Shown in pieces: positions 1-8,528 of a stretch of 64,000 nucleotides of DNA. This DNA comes from Olavius algarvensis Delta 4 endosymbiont (lineage in GTDB: Bacteria > Desulfobacterota > Desulfobacteria > Desulfobacterales > CAJINA01). The notes below the pieces were generated by a model, which ran no database searches, was not told the DNA's origin, and was given only the letters and a program-made list of their open reading frames with translations. Position 1 is the stretch's first letter, and each line of letters opens with the position of its first letter. The position numbers and the translations under genes were made by a program. The stretch is from the NCBI GenBank assembly GCA_905176665.1, contig CAJINA010000189.1, positions 140,747 to 204,746 on the forward strand. Direction: 5' to 3'.

Positions 1-318
1 GTTCCAACCGGCATCAACATGAAACAAAAGAGGATTCAGGCCCAACTTTTCCTTAGCCATATAAGCAACGAAAGAACTGTCTACTCCGCCGCTGATACCA
101 ATTACACAATCGTGGTCACGACCTTTAGCTGCCGCTTTGATTTCGGCAACTACTTTGTTCAATTCGTGCTCACCCTGCTCATCAGGATGCCAGTTCGGCA
201 GAATGTTTTCATAAAAATTACAGCAATAGTCGCACCACCCGCGCTCATCGAAGGTAATATCGGGGTCGGTGGTATCCATGATGCAATTTGAACAGATTTG
301 ATATTCAGGTTGACTCAT
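1..318 (-). CDS. N-acetyl sugar amidotransferase (WbpG/PseA family), N-terminal part; gene runs off the window
   Basis: The first 106 codons are present; the 3' end lies outside the window. The ATG at 318 follows a GGAGAAG ribosome site by about five bases. The visible part has two Cys pairs (C9/C12 and C29/C32), typical of the zinc-binding head of this family, and a PP-loop ATP-pyrophosphatase motif SGGVDSS at residues 76-82. Family members use ammonia, usually supplied by HisH/HisF-type partners, to make an acetamidino group on an acetamido sugar. A second, complete member lies at 21097-22308 beside hisH and hisF, so this window has two amidotransferases. Any partners of this copy would be beyond base 1. 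The family call is firm; the substrate is unknown. Confidence 0.85.
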   Translation of the reverse strand, partial: MSQPEYQICSNCIMDTTDPDITFDERGWCDYCCNFYENILPNWHPDEQGEHELNKVVAEIKAAAKGRDHDCVIGISGGVDSSFVAYMAKEKLGLNPLLFHVDAGWN

Positions 319-361
319 CCAGGCTTCTCCAATTCAGGTTGGATCTGTCTAACACCAGTAA

Positions 362-1555
362 CTAATTTTGGCTTTTCCCTAATTGCTTCAAAAAGAGCTC
401 CCGGTTCGATGCGACTACCCCAGGATCCAGTAAAAAATCCCCGATCTTTGACTTAATATCGGCGCGGATCTTGGAGCGCTCCTCGCGGGTTAAGGTTGCA
501 TGTCTTTCAATGGTATCCACAAAAGAATCCATTTGGCTCAAATCAAAGTCCCAGCCAAACCCATTTTCCTCAAGGTTGCGCCAGGGGGTATCTGTACTCA
601 GAAGAACAGGTGTGCCTGCCGTCAAGCATTCGGCAATAACATGGCCGTACGCTTCACCTCCGGTAGGAAATAAGAAAAGGTTGTAATGGCTGAAAATGTG
701 TACCACTAAGTTCGCTTCGACACGCCCAAAGTAATTCACTCTCACATTCGTCGGCAACTGCTCGATAAGCTTCCGGCATTCATTCCAGTAGGGGACATTT
801 TCAGCAGGTCCGTAAATATCAAAAACCACGTTCGTCTTTAACCGGCGTAACACTTTCAAGGCATAATCCAGGTTTTTCTCGCGAGAAATCCGCGATAAAA
901 ATATTATCTTCAGGCCTTGATCACCCGGTGGTGGTTTGAGTTGCGCGTCCGGCGGAACAGCGGGTACGTTCTTAATAGGAAAATCGCCTGTAATATGTAT
1001 TGTCTCAGGCTTCGTGTTCATCTCCTTTATAATTTCCGCTTCCTCGATTTTACTGGATGCACGCCAGGTTACATCGTCATACAAGCCGAAGAGCCTGGCC
1101 AGTTTGATGAACACGTATTTCTTGGGATATTTCTGGCTTAGGGACGCCCAGGCGAATTCGCCCCAGGGCGATACAATCGCGGGTTTAAAGGAGAAACCCC
1201 TGCGAACTTTTCTGTTAAACAGGGCCTTGACCGTCAGTGGCTCGAAAAAGCTGTTCAGGAACAATACGTCGTGGGGCGTTTTGGAAACCAACTTAAATAA
1301 TTCACTCACTGTCACCGCTTGCGGCGGCAGATAGTAAACTTTGGCATTACCGACCGTTTGCCATTGGTCATACTGAATGTTGGGGTACGGCTTATCGTCC
1401 CCCAAATCGCGGTCCCTGGTAACAATCCTGAATTCAAACTCATCGCAGAGGTGGTCGACCGTGTTTATGGTGACCCGCTGAATGCCGCCGGATTTATATC
1501 CGGGCAAATAGTTGCCGATAAAGGTTAGAATTATAGGCTTGCGCGAAGAGGTCAT
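362..1555 (-). CDS. Glycosyltransferase family 4
   Basis: A 397-residue GT-B glycosyltransferase. The N-terminal domain opens with a hydrophobic strand and the motif PGYKSGGIQR (near residues 18-27), the glycine-rich acceptor-side loop of GT4 enzymes. The C-terminal domain has IIFLSRISREKNLD and, near residue 300, GGEAYGHVIAE, the EX7E donor-binding signature. It should transfer a sugar from a nucleotide donor to the growing lipid-linked glycan on the cytoplasmic side of the membrane. It ends in TAG 44 bases before the amidotransferase start. Donor and acceptor cannot be read from sequence. Confidence 0.85.
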   Translation of the reverse strand: MTSSRKPIILTFIGNYLPGYKSGGIQRVTINTVDHLCDEFEFRIVTRDRDLGDDKPYPNIQYDQWQTVGNAKVYYLPPQAVTVSELFKLVSKTPHDVLFLNSFFEPLTVKALFNRKVRRGFSFKPAIVSPWGEFAWASLSQKYPKKYVFIKLARLFGLYDDVTWRASSKIEEAEIIKEMNTKPETIHITGDFPIKNVPAVPPDAQLKPPPGDQGLKIIFLSRISREKNLDYALKVLRRLKTNVVFDIYGPAENVPYWNECRKLIEQLPTNVRVNYFGRVEANLVVHIFSHYNLFLFPTGGEAYGHVIAECLTAGTPVLLSTDTPWRNLEENGFGWDFDLSQMDSFVDTIERHATLTREERSKIRADIKSKIGDFLLDPGVVASNRELFLKQLGKSQN

Positions 1556-1658
1556 GTCAACAGCAGATATCTTTAAATCATCGTAGGGATCAAAAGCGAA
1601 TTTATTTCAAAACCGCATTTATAAACACCCCTGCCGGCGCTGCCTGCTTACAAGGCAT

Positions 1659-2582
1659 TTACCTACAGGGATCGAAAAGTTGCTGTAGAGTACTCCGAAT
1701 ATTTAGTGGAAATTGGAATCCGGTAGCTAAAAGTTTGTTTGAAGAATACTTTACATCGCCCAAATTGCCGGTCTGCCGGATTAGCTTACGTAAAAGGTAT
1801 GGTGCTATTATGGGCAGGTGGGTGGGCTTACGAAAAGGTTTGTCCTCATTTTTATGCGATAATTGTTTATGCAATTCATATAGCTCAACAAATGATGTCG
1901 CAATCTCATTGCCTGATGAAACAAAAAAGCACTCAGGGGAGTCGAGCGATTTATCGATAAAATGAGTTGCAGCCGCCGCGACGTTATCCGCATGAATGAT
2001 ATGCGCACATTCCCCACCAGCTACAAACATTTTGAGCCGGCTGTGCAGCGTGACTTCTTTTAAAATAGTCAATTCGCCGAGTTGCAACTCGTCGACTATA
2101 TTAGTGGGGCGCAGGATAAGGACCCGACAGCCTGGCCCACCTTTTGAAACCACTCTTTCAGCTTCCCATTTACTACGCTCGTATTCATTCTGAGGGTTGC
2201 AGTCTGAGGATTCATCAATCCATTTGTCCATTGATTTACCGACTACCCCGGCACTGCTTATATGGCAGAGATATTGTATTTTATGTTTACCGGCCAAATG
2301 CGCCAAGCGCTCGGTGCCGGAAACATTGACAGCATACATTTTGCTGGTATCATGCAACTCGGCAGCACAATGAAAAAGAAGTTGGGCATTGGTTAGAAAA
2401 GAATCCAGCACATGTTCATTTGCCAAATCGCCGACAAATATTTTCACTTCGGGTTCGGCGTGCTGCTTGGTGCGGCTCAATGCTCTTACATGATACCCTA
2501 ACTCACATAGCCGTTTAACAATTCGCCTACCAACCATTCCGGTAGATCCAGTAACACAAGCAATCTTTTTAAGAGAGGACAT
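1659..2582 (-). CDS. NAD-dependent epimerase/dehydratase (extended SDR)
   Basis: A 307-residue extended short-chain dehydrogenase. The Rossmann motif is VTGSTGMVG (residues 10-18). The middle has ISSAGVVG, matching the catalytic Ser/Thr strand, and YERSK gives the YxxxK pair. Such enzymes epimerise, dehydrate or reduce the hexose of a nucleotide sugar using bound NAD(P). About 100 bases separate it from the GT4 gene downstream, and an unassigned 190-base gap separates it from the ligase-like gene upstream. It is nearest to general WcaG-type SDRs; the specific reaction is not predictable. Confidence 0.75.
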   Translation of the reverse strand: MSSLKKIACVTGSTGMVGRRIVKRLCELGYHVRALSRTKQHAEPEVKIFVGDLANEHVLDSFLTNAQLLFHCAAELHDTSKMYAVNVSGTERLAHLAGKHKIQYLCHISSAGVVGKSMDKWIDESSDCNPQNEYERSKWEAERVVSKGGPGCRVLILRPTNIVDELQLGELTILKEVTLHSRLKMFVAGGECAHIIHADNVAAAATHFIDKSLDSPECFFVSSGNEIATSFVELYELHKQLSHKNEDKPFRKPTHLPIIAPYLLRKLIRQTGNLGDVKYSSNKLLATGFQFPLNIRSTLQQLFDPCR

Positions 2583-2772
2583 GTGCTGGGTGTGGGTAAT
2601 TTACGGTAGCCAGACAAGTATAAAGCCAATTCAGGATTGGCTCCAGGCAAATAAAGACCTGAACTTGCCTTAATAGAAGGATTATACGTGCTATGAGCGT
2701 GCTCCCAGATGGACTCTTTAACAAATCTACCAAAACTCAAATTTGCGTACTGTTTGCAGTTAAGTAGTTAGA

Positions 2773-4117
2773 TCAGTTCAACGCGTTTACATCACTGTGG
2801 TTTAAAGCGCCGTAATAGTTCTTCTGAGTTACGCGACGATGCAGGCTTATCAGAACACCAAAAAAGCCCCAGGCTATGCCGATATTTAAACCATTATACA
2901 TAATCCCGACGAGAACCCAAGCCATCAAGCTAGCTGTGAGCGCCCAAATGATAGTTTTATTGATGTTCGTCGCCAATAGCTCTTTTAACATCTTCAATAA
3001 CAAAATAGAGACAAGTACAATCCAGATAAGCCCTAATACGCCTGTTGCGAATATTACATCCACTATAAAAAAAAACATGGGCATTGTCCTTAAAACTTTT
3101 TCCGAAAGGGGCGGTCTTTAGTTGAGAAAATGATTCCCGCAGCAGGTTGATTCTTGCTGTGTCTGACTGATTTGTCACCTCGATAATGTAGGAATAATCG
3201 TTCTGGTTATTTGAATAGTAAGGATCCGCTATTTCTTTTATGACCGGGGTACTCAACCAACGATAATAATAATATTTAAGAATATGCGGGTTGATTGCGG
3301 CCACAATCATGATGGCAAGCAGATAAACTAAAAAACCATTGGGGATATATTTTATAAACGATTTGCGTTCGGAATACAGATTAAAAATAAAATAAACCGT
3401 AAAGGCGATCAAAATTGCACCCGGCCCGGATCTGTTCCGGCTGTAAATAAGCAGTGTTAGAAAAAACAAAACCGTTATGAAGGTAATGATTCGAAAAGCC
3501 GGATGAAACCCTTTTCCTTCGGATAAGACCAATAGGAAGGTTAAAATGACTGCTAAATAGAGACCCATTACCGAACGATGACGAAATTGACCATACGGGT
3601 AAAAAGTTGATAAATCTCCATGAAGCACTGGCGAATCATTCACACGCGCAATATTCATAATTCCCATCCCATCCACCAAAGATAGAATAGCGCGTAGCAG
3701 CAACCCCAGGGCCATTAAATACCCGACAATATATACTTGCTTTTCCGTCCAGCGTATAGAGGCCACCGCACCGGCAAATAGTATGTATATAAAAATTGAT
3801 CCAAGTTTGCGATATGACCAGATTGATGAAGAGGCCGTACCGTATTCGAAAAGGGTTAGGATCGTGATATAGACAATTAATATGAGCCAGGCCTTTAAAA
3901 TAGGCTGCTGCCAGCCAACCTTAAATACGCCTTTCATTCGCAACACAATAACGCCTATCAACAAGATAGAGGTTATGCCGACGGTCGACACACCATGCGA
4001 AAATCTGACAAATGCACCGAGGGTCACTAAAAAACAGTAGCCGTAAAAAAGAAAAAAGGCCTTATCTGCAATCCTTCCCCACGTAGATGTAATTGAGTCA
4101 GATAATTTTGTTTGCAT
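2773..4117 (-). CDS. O-antigen ligase/polymerase-like membrane protein (Wzy_C type), frameshifted at a T9 run
   Basis: A polytopic membrane protein of about 447 codons once a frameshift is allowed. The first frame (4117 down to about 3076) encodes many hydrophobic segments and a periplasmic loop with YGQFRHRSVMG, followed by YSRNRSG, a pattern typical of O-antigen ligase/Wzy-like proteins. This frame shifts at a run of nine A on the plus strand (3067-3075, T9 in the coding strand) and would end at 2957. The other frame continues from the same point with two good membrane segments and ends in TGA at 2773. With eight T the two halves join as one protein. The role would be polymerising the glycan or transferring it to lipid A or protein. 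The break could be a sequencing error, a mutation, or length variation of the tract. Confidence 0.7.
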
Positions 4118-4198
4118 ACACGTTGGCCTTAGTTATTCATTTTCGCAACAACATGAACATTTAGCGGCTCAGCGAGCCCCATTAGTTTTCATGCTTTC

Positions 4199-5119
4199 TC
4201 AGACCTTTACTATCGATCTGATAAAAATATCAAACCAAGCCCTTATACTTGCCATAATAGATTTTAACCTGATGCGCTTATCTGGAGGGCGAATTGAGAG
4301 TTTAAATTGACTCAGCGCTTGACATGGCAAACCCATCTGCTGGTAAATCCGACCAATACTGTAACGCAGCAAGAGCAATGCCCGCAGTTTGTTATCCGCA
4401 TTCAGAAAACGGATGTGTTTTTCAAAAAGGCAGGTAATCCTATCGATCTGCCGATGGGAGGCTTCCGTCATATTACCGCCGCCATCCCAATATGTACCTA
4501 AGGTTGCGGGAATATATTGAAAGTTTTCCGTTTTTCTCGCAATCTTAAGCCAGAGATCCGTATCTTCGGCCCCAATCAGGCCTCTCTCTTCTGAAATATA
4601 CCCCACTTGCTCAATAAAAGAGCGGTGCACCGTGATACTGGAATTGTACAATGGTGTTTTATATAACAGCAAATCACGGAAAACCGGCCGGCGTAGTTGA
4701 CGACCGCGTAACTTACGCCGTTTGAGTCTCCCCAGGCTTTCGCCATAATCCAGATTCAAATCATGGAAACAAAGATCAGCCGTTTGCATGGCCCGGAACG
4801 CATGGGCCAACTTTTTAGGATACCACCTGTCATCCGAATCTAGAAAGGCAATTAAATTTCCACGGGCGCTGCGAATGGCTTTATTCCGAGATGCAGCAAT
4901 AACCCCATGATTGTGAAAGTTGATCAATTTTAGCCGCGGATCCTGAAAACTCTCCACCACTTCGATGGTATTGTCTTCGGAATAGTTGTTAACAATGACC
5001 ATCTCCCAGTTCTTGAATGTCTGGGCAAGCACAGATTGGATGCAGCCTTTTAATTTAGCGGCATGGTTATAGGTCGGCGTGATGACAGACACCACGGGTT
5101 GGCGCTCTTCAGGTTGCAT
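4199..5119 (-). CDS. Glycosyltransferase family 2
   Basis: A 306-residue GT-A enzyme. The N-terminus has VSVITPTYNHA (residues 10-20), the nucleotide-binding strand of GT2 enzymes. VIVNNYSEDNT follows, and LIAFLDSDDRWYP (around residues 88-100) carries the metal-binding DxD. A later GAEDTDLWLKIA matches the acceptor-side ED motif. It probably adds one sugar of the repeat unit in the cytoplasm. It overlaps the upstream SDR gene (5109) by 11 bases, which suggests translational coupling. Specificity is unknown. Confidence 0.87.
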   Translation of the reverse strand: MQPEERQPVVSVITPTYNHAAKLKGCIQSVLAQTFKNWEMVIVNNYSEDNTIEVVESFQDPRLKLINFHNHGVIAASRNKAIRSARGNLIAFLDSDDRWYPKKLAHAFRAMQTADLCFHDLNLDYGESLGRLKRRKLRGRQLRRPVFRDLLLYKTPLYNSSITVHRSFIEQVGYISEERGLIGAEDTDLWLKIARKTENFQYIPATLGTYWDGGGNMTEASHRQIDRITCLFEKHIRFLNADNKLRALLLLRYSIGRIYQQMGLPCQALSQFKLSIRPPDKRIRLKSIMASIRAWFDIFIRSIVKV

Positions 5120-6074
5120 GCGGCTCCGCGGTTGCCTGTTGGCAGAGCCTCAGGGTATCATCGATTTCCGATTCGAAGCTGCCTTTAATTTTAAAACCGG
5201 TTTTTTTCAGCTTGTCAATTGAATATTCCAACTCGGCTGGTTCTTCAGCAGCTTCGGGTTCGGGCCGGTGAATTGAAGGTCGCAGGTTGAAAAGATGTTC
5301 ATATCTTCGGGCTATCATCTCGGCCATTTCGATTACTCGCAATGCATGCTCTCCACCCAAGTTGAATAGACCGTCGGCACACAGGTCCTCCGGTAAATAT
5401 AAAAAATGTCTGACAGCCGCACAGATATCAGCCATGGCAATAAAATTCCGCATCTGCAGGCCTGATGTGTGCAGCTGAATTTTGCCGGTCTCTACTGCTT
5501 GGCGACACAGATCATTAACCAGCAGTTTCCAGCGGTCAATATCCATCGACAATGGCGCTCCGAACCCATTGGACAACCTCAGCACAATACCGGTCAGGTC
5601 ACTCATTGCCTGGGCGGCCAGCACGCCCTCTTCTGCAATCCGGTGCGAGATCGCATATGGATGCACCGGACTGACTGGGGTACACTCATCATACCGGCCT
5701 ACTAGAGGAGATGCATAGATATGTGCGGTGGAAAAATTGATGAAACGCTGAACCCCTGCCTTCTCGGCCGCCCGCAGCAGCCGCAAGGCCCCCCCACCAT
5801 TGACATCCAGAGCCAGAAGCGGTTCATGGAACGCATCGATTTCGTTCATTGCAGCCAGGTGGATGACGGCATCAACATCCCGGCAGGCTGCATCGACCGA
5901 AGCTTGCTCCAAAAGGTCCAGGGAAACAATTTCTCCGCGGTGCAGCCACTCAGGCGTTGGTCGGTTGCCGTTTCGGGTACCCAGAAGAATAGCCAGATCA
6001 GTGGACGCGGCCAGGTCATGGGCAATCCTCCCGCCCAAATATCCAAAGCTGCCAGTGATCAGCACCCTATTCAC
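5109..6074 (-). CDS. NAD-dependent epimerase/reductase of the CDP-6-deoxyhexose branch (extended SDR)
   Basis: The reading frame is open further upstream, but I place the start at the GTG at 6074. GGAGGTG lies five bases before it, and the Rossmann motif ITGSFGYLGG begins right after, so no extra N-terminal leader is needed. The frame holds an HLAAMNE strand, FSTAHIY (catalytic Ser/Thr) and YAISHR, where the usual YxxxK lysine appears to be replaced by Arg. The start overlaps the RmlC-like gene by eight bases. Sitting last in an rfbF-rfbG-rmlC-like block, it may reduce or epimerise a CDP-4-keto-6-deoxyhexose. The altered YxxxK is odd, and an aligned check would show whether catalysis is preserved. 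Confidence 0.75.
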   Translation of the reverse strand: MNRVLITGSFGYLGGRIAHDLAASTDLAILLGTRNGNRPTPEWLHRGEIVSLDLLEQASVDAACRDVDAVIHLAAMNEIDAFHEPLLALDVNGGGALRLLRAAEKAGVQRFINFSTAHIYASPLVGRYDECTPVSPVHPYAISHRIAEEGVLAAQAMSDLTGIVLRLSNGFGAPLSMDIDRWKLLVNDLCRQAVETGKIQLHTSGLQMRNFIAMADICAAVRHFLYLPEDLCADGLFNLGGEHALRVIEMAEMIARRYEHLFNLRPSIHRPEPEAAEEPAELEYSIDKLKKTGFKIKGSFESEIDDTLRLCQQATAEPHAT

Positions 6075-6522
6075 TCGACACCTCCTGCGGCCAGATATAA
6101 GGGATCCTGCCATCGTCGACTTCGCGTCTATCCACTTCAGCAGGATCGTGCGGCAAGGTTGCACAATTGGCCAGCAGGGTCACGCCGGGTGCCAGCCCCT
6201 GGAACCCATTCCAGACCAGTGGGGGTATCGTTATCAGTTTATAGGCCGCTTCCCCGGTAATAATTTCTTGAACCGTGCCCCGGGTGGTCGAATCAGGCCG
6301 TTCGTCATAAAGGACCAAACGTACGCTCCCCAGCGGAACTGCAAGATTCAGGGTCATTTTTCGGTGAAGTTTCCAAGCCTTCACGGCACCAAGATTTACC
6401 GTAGAAAAATAAATTTCCCCAAAGCCTATAAAATGTTTCGCGTCACAGCGCAACATGTGCATGACCTGACCGCGATCGTCTTTTGTCTTGTGCAGATCGG
6501 TAATGATAACGCCTTGGATCAC
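6067..6522 (-). CDS. dTDP-4-dehydrorhamnose 3,5-epimerase-like cupin (RmlC family)
   Basis: A 151-residue single-domain cupin, close to the usual RmlC length. It has DDRGQVMHML near the N-terminus, GEIYFSTVN, and AWKLHRKMT, where the His corresponds to the substrate-site histidine region. The LVLYDERP strand is also typical of the family. It starts at a GTG (6522) that overlaps the TGA of the upstream rfbG remnant by four bases. Family members invert C3 and/or C5 of a nucleotide-linked 4-keto-6-deoxy sugar. Here the likely substrate is the CDP-4-keto-6-deoxyglucose made by RfbG. Whether it acts at C3, C5 or both is not visible. Confidence 0.8.
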   Translation of the reverse strand: MIQGVIITDLHKTKDDRGQVMHMLRCDAKHFIGFGEIYFSTVNLGAVKAWKLHRKMTLNLAVPLGSVRLVLYDERPDSTTRGTVQEIITGEAAYKLITIPPLVWNGFQGLAPGVTLLANCATLPHDPAEVDRREVDDGRIPYIWPQEVSSE

Positions 6523-7651
6523 TTTGTTTCTCCGTCACCACCGTCGGCCCAGGCGATATTACGAGCCCGGGCTAACTCAATGTAGCGTTGAATCTGGCCC
6601 AGTGCGAAAGCGGCCATGTCATCAGGTGCGGTGTAGAATTGTCGATACCAGCCAATGGTCATTTCCAGTGTCTCATCGAATGTCATCGCAGCCCTCCAGG
6701 AAAGATGTTGTTGGGCTTTTTCACATGAGAGTTTAAGCAGCGTGCTTTCTTTCTTCTGGCCCGAGCTTGCCGGGTCGGTCTCCACCGTCCCTCCGGCCAA
6801 TGTTGACGCGCCTGTTCGATAAGGGTCCCCACCGATTTATTGAGATTGGCATCGGGGCCGAAATTATACGCCTCACCATGGTAGCGCCCCGAGGCCATCA
6901 AGTCGGCACCAATGCATAAATAACCACTCAATGGTTCCAGGACGTGCTGCCAGGGACGCGTGGCCTGCGGATTGCGTACCAGCAGGGGCTTGCCTACGGA
7001 CCAGGCCCGGACACAATCCGGCACGATCCGATCGGCCGCCCAATCCCCACCGCCGATAACGTTGCCGGCCCGTGTGGTTGCAATGGCGGGGACGGGCTTG
7101 TCAGGGACCGGTTTGATTATCGAGCGGCAATATGACCGGGTAACAAGTTCGGCACAAGCTTTGGAGGCGCTGTAAGGATCATCGCCCCCGAGCGGATCAT
7201 TTTCTCGATACCCCCAGAGCCACTCGACGTTCTGGTAGCATTTATCACTGGTGATGATGACGGCAGCCCGGACATGTTCCGAATCTCTGAGACATTCAAG
7301 GACATTGACGGTGCCGCCGATATTGGTATCGAAGGTCAGCCGGGGGGATTCGTATGATTGACGCACTATCGGCTGGGCCGCAAGGTGAAACACCACTTCA
7401 GGGTGAAAATCTTGGAATACTTCGCGGAGATGGTTAAAATCACGAACATCTCCTTTATGATCCGCGATTCCATCTTTCAGCTTTAATACCTCAAAATTGC
7501 AGGGATCGGAGGGCAAGTAGGCCGAGTAGCCGGCAACTTCGGCCCCCAGGGCTTTCAACCAGAGGGCCAGCCAGGACCCTTTAAACCCGGTGTGCCCGGT
7601 TATGAGAACCCGTTTGTTTTTATAAGTATGTGCGAATAAGTTCGCCTGCAT
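6519..7651 (-). pseudogene. rfbG: CDP-glucose 4,6-dehydratase, one-base frameshift near 6797
   Basis: RfbG converts CDP-D-glucose to CDP-4-keto-6-deoxyglucose. The N-terminal frame has VLITGHTGFKGSWLALWL, a family hallmark, then HLAAQPIVRQSY, TSDKCY and DPYSASKA (YxxxK). Good similarity in this frame stops near 6800 at QARQHWPEG. The adjacent frame continues with KLSCEKAQQHLSW and TIGWYRQFY, the expected C-terminal end of RfbG, and its TGA at 6519 overlaps the next gene's GTG. One extra G in the CCGGAGGG stretch (about 6793-6800) would restore a protein of about 377 residues, near the family norm. It may be a sequencing error or a true loss of function. No second copy is seen here. Confidence 0.85.
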
Positions 7652-7683
7652 ACCGCTATTCCCCCTATGTCAATTATTTGCGG

Positions 7684-8454
7684 CTACCAGACCTTCCACG
7701 GCGCTCGCTGTTCCGCCCACATGGCTTCAAGGGCCTTTTTATCCCGCAAAGTATCCATGCACATCCAGAAACCTTTATGTTTGTAGGCCATCAATTGGCC
7801 ATCTCGGGCCAGGTTTTCCAAAGGTTCTCTTTCCAAAACTGTGGCATCGTCTGTCAGGTAGTCAAAAATCCCCGGTTCAAACACGAAAAACCCGCCTGAA
7901 ATCCATCCTTCCGAGGCCTGCGGTTTTTCTGCAAATTCCGTTACCTGGGCATCTTCAATCCGCATGGCGCCAAAACGGGACGGTGGATGGACCGCCGTAA
8001 CTGTTGCCAGCTTCCCATGCTGCCGATGAAACTTGATCAAATCGGCAACATGAAGATCGGTAACTCCATCCCCATATGTCAACATAAAGGTGCCCTGTGG
8101 TTGCAGTAATTCCTTTAATCGCAGAAGGCGTCCGCCTGTCATACTCTTCTGCCCGGTTTCCATCATCTGTACAACCCAATCTTCGGCATCGTTTTGCTGA
8201 TAATCCATTTTCCCGGTCGCGACATGTGCGATCAGATCACTGGTCATCAAGTGATAGTTGGCAAAAAAGGCTTTGATCACTTTCGATTTATAACCTAGGG
8301 CCAGCACAAAATTGCTTTTCCCGAAATGGGCATAGATTTTCATGATATGCCAGAGAATCGGTTTATGGCCGATTTCTACCATGGGTTTGGGTTTTAAGTG
8401 GGTTTCCTCGCTCAGACGGGTTCCTAAACCGCCACAAAGTATTACCGTTTGCAT
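7684..8454 (-). CDS. rfbF: Glucose-1-phosphate cytidylyltransferase
   Basis: A 256-residue nucleotidyltransferase that makes CDP-glucose from glucose-1-phosphate and CTP. It opens with VILCGGLGTRLSEET (residues 4-18), then KPKPMVEIG, LTYGDGVTD (metal-binding Asp) and FWMCMDTLRDK near the C-terminus, all diagnostic of RfbF. It ends in APWKVW and TAG, the expected family terminus, which shows TAG working as a genuine stop here. AGGAGAG precedes the ATG. It starts the CDP-6-deoxyhexose branch that continues with rfbG, the RmlC-like gene and the reductase. Confidence 0.93.
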   Translation of the reverse strand: MQTVILCGGLGTRLSEETHLKPKPMVEIGHKPILWHIMKIYAHFGKSNFVLALGYKSKVIKAFFANYHLMTSDLIAHVATGKMDYQQNDAEDWVVQMMETGQKSMTGGRLLRLKELLQPQGTFMLTYGDGVTDLHVADLIKFHRQHGKLATVTAVHPPSRFGAMRIEDAQVTEFAEKPQASEGWISGGFFVFEPGIFDYLTDDATVLEREPLENLARDGQLMAYKHKGFWMCMDTLRDKKALEAMWAEQRAPWKVW

Positions 8455-8528
8455 TCTCTCTCCTAAATTTTGTTAATTTCTACTTTTGTGCCGGCGCCAT
8501 TTGACGCGCTGGTTTGTATGTAGGTGGG

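Noticed and set aside
917..1334. Plus-strand open frames opposite the GT4 gene
   Set aside because: They mirror a clear glycosyltransferase on the minus strand, lack a ribosome site and show no family motif.
2498..2740. An 80-codon minus-strand frame in the gap before the SDR at 1659
   Set aside because: It overlaps the real start of the SDR in another frame and has no motif. The 2583-2772 gap shows nothing I can support.
5721..6585. Long plus-strand open frames (about 180 and 260 codons) opposite the SDR and RmlC-like genes
   Set aside because: Arg/Pro/Ser-rich translation typical of antisense frames in GC-rich genes. The minus-strand genes have full motifs and overlaps.
7684..7686. Read-through of the rfbF TAG as a fourth recoding site
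   Set aside because: The protein is complete at WKVW with normal length, and the following codons enter the rfbG start region without family similarity.
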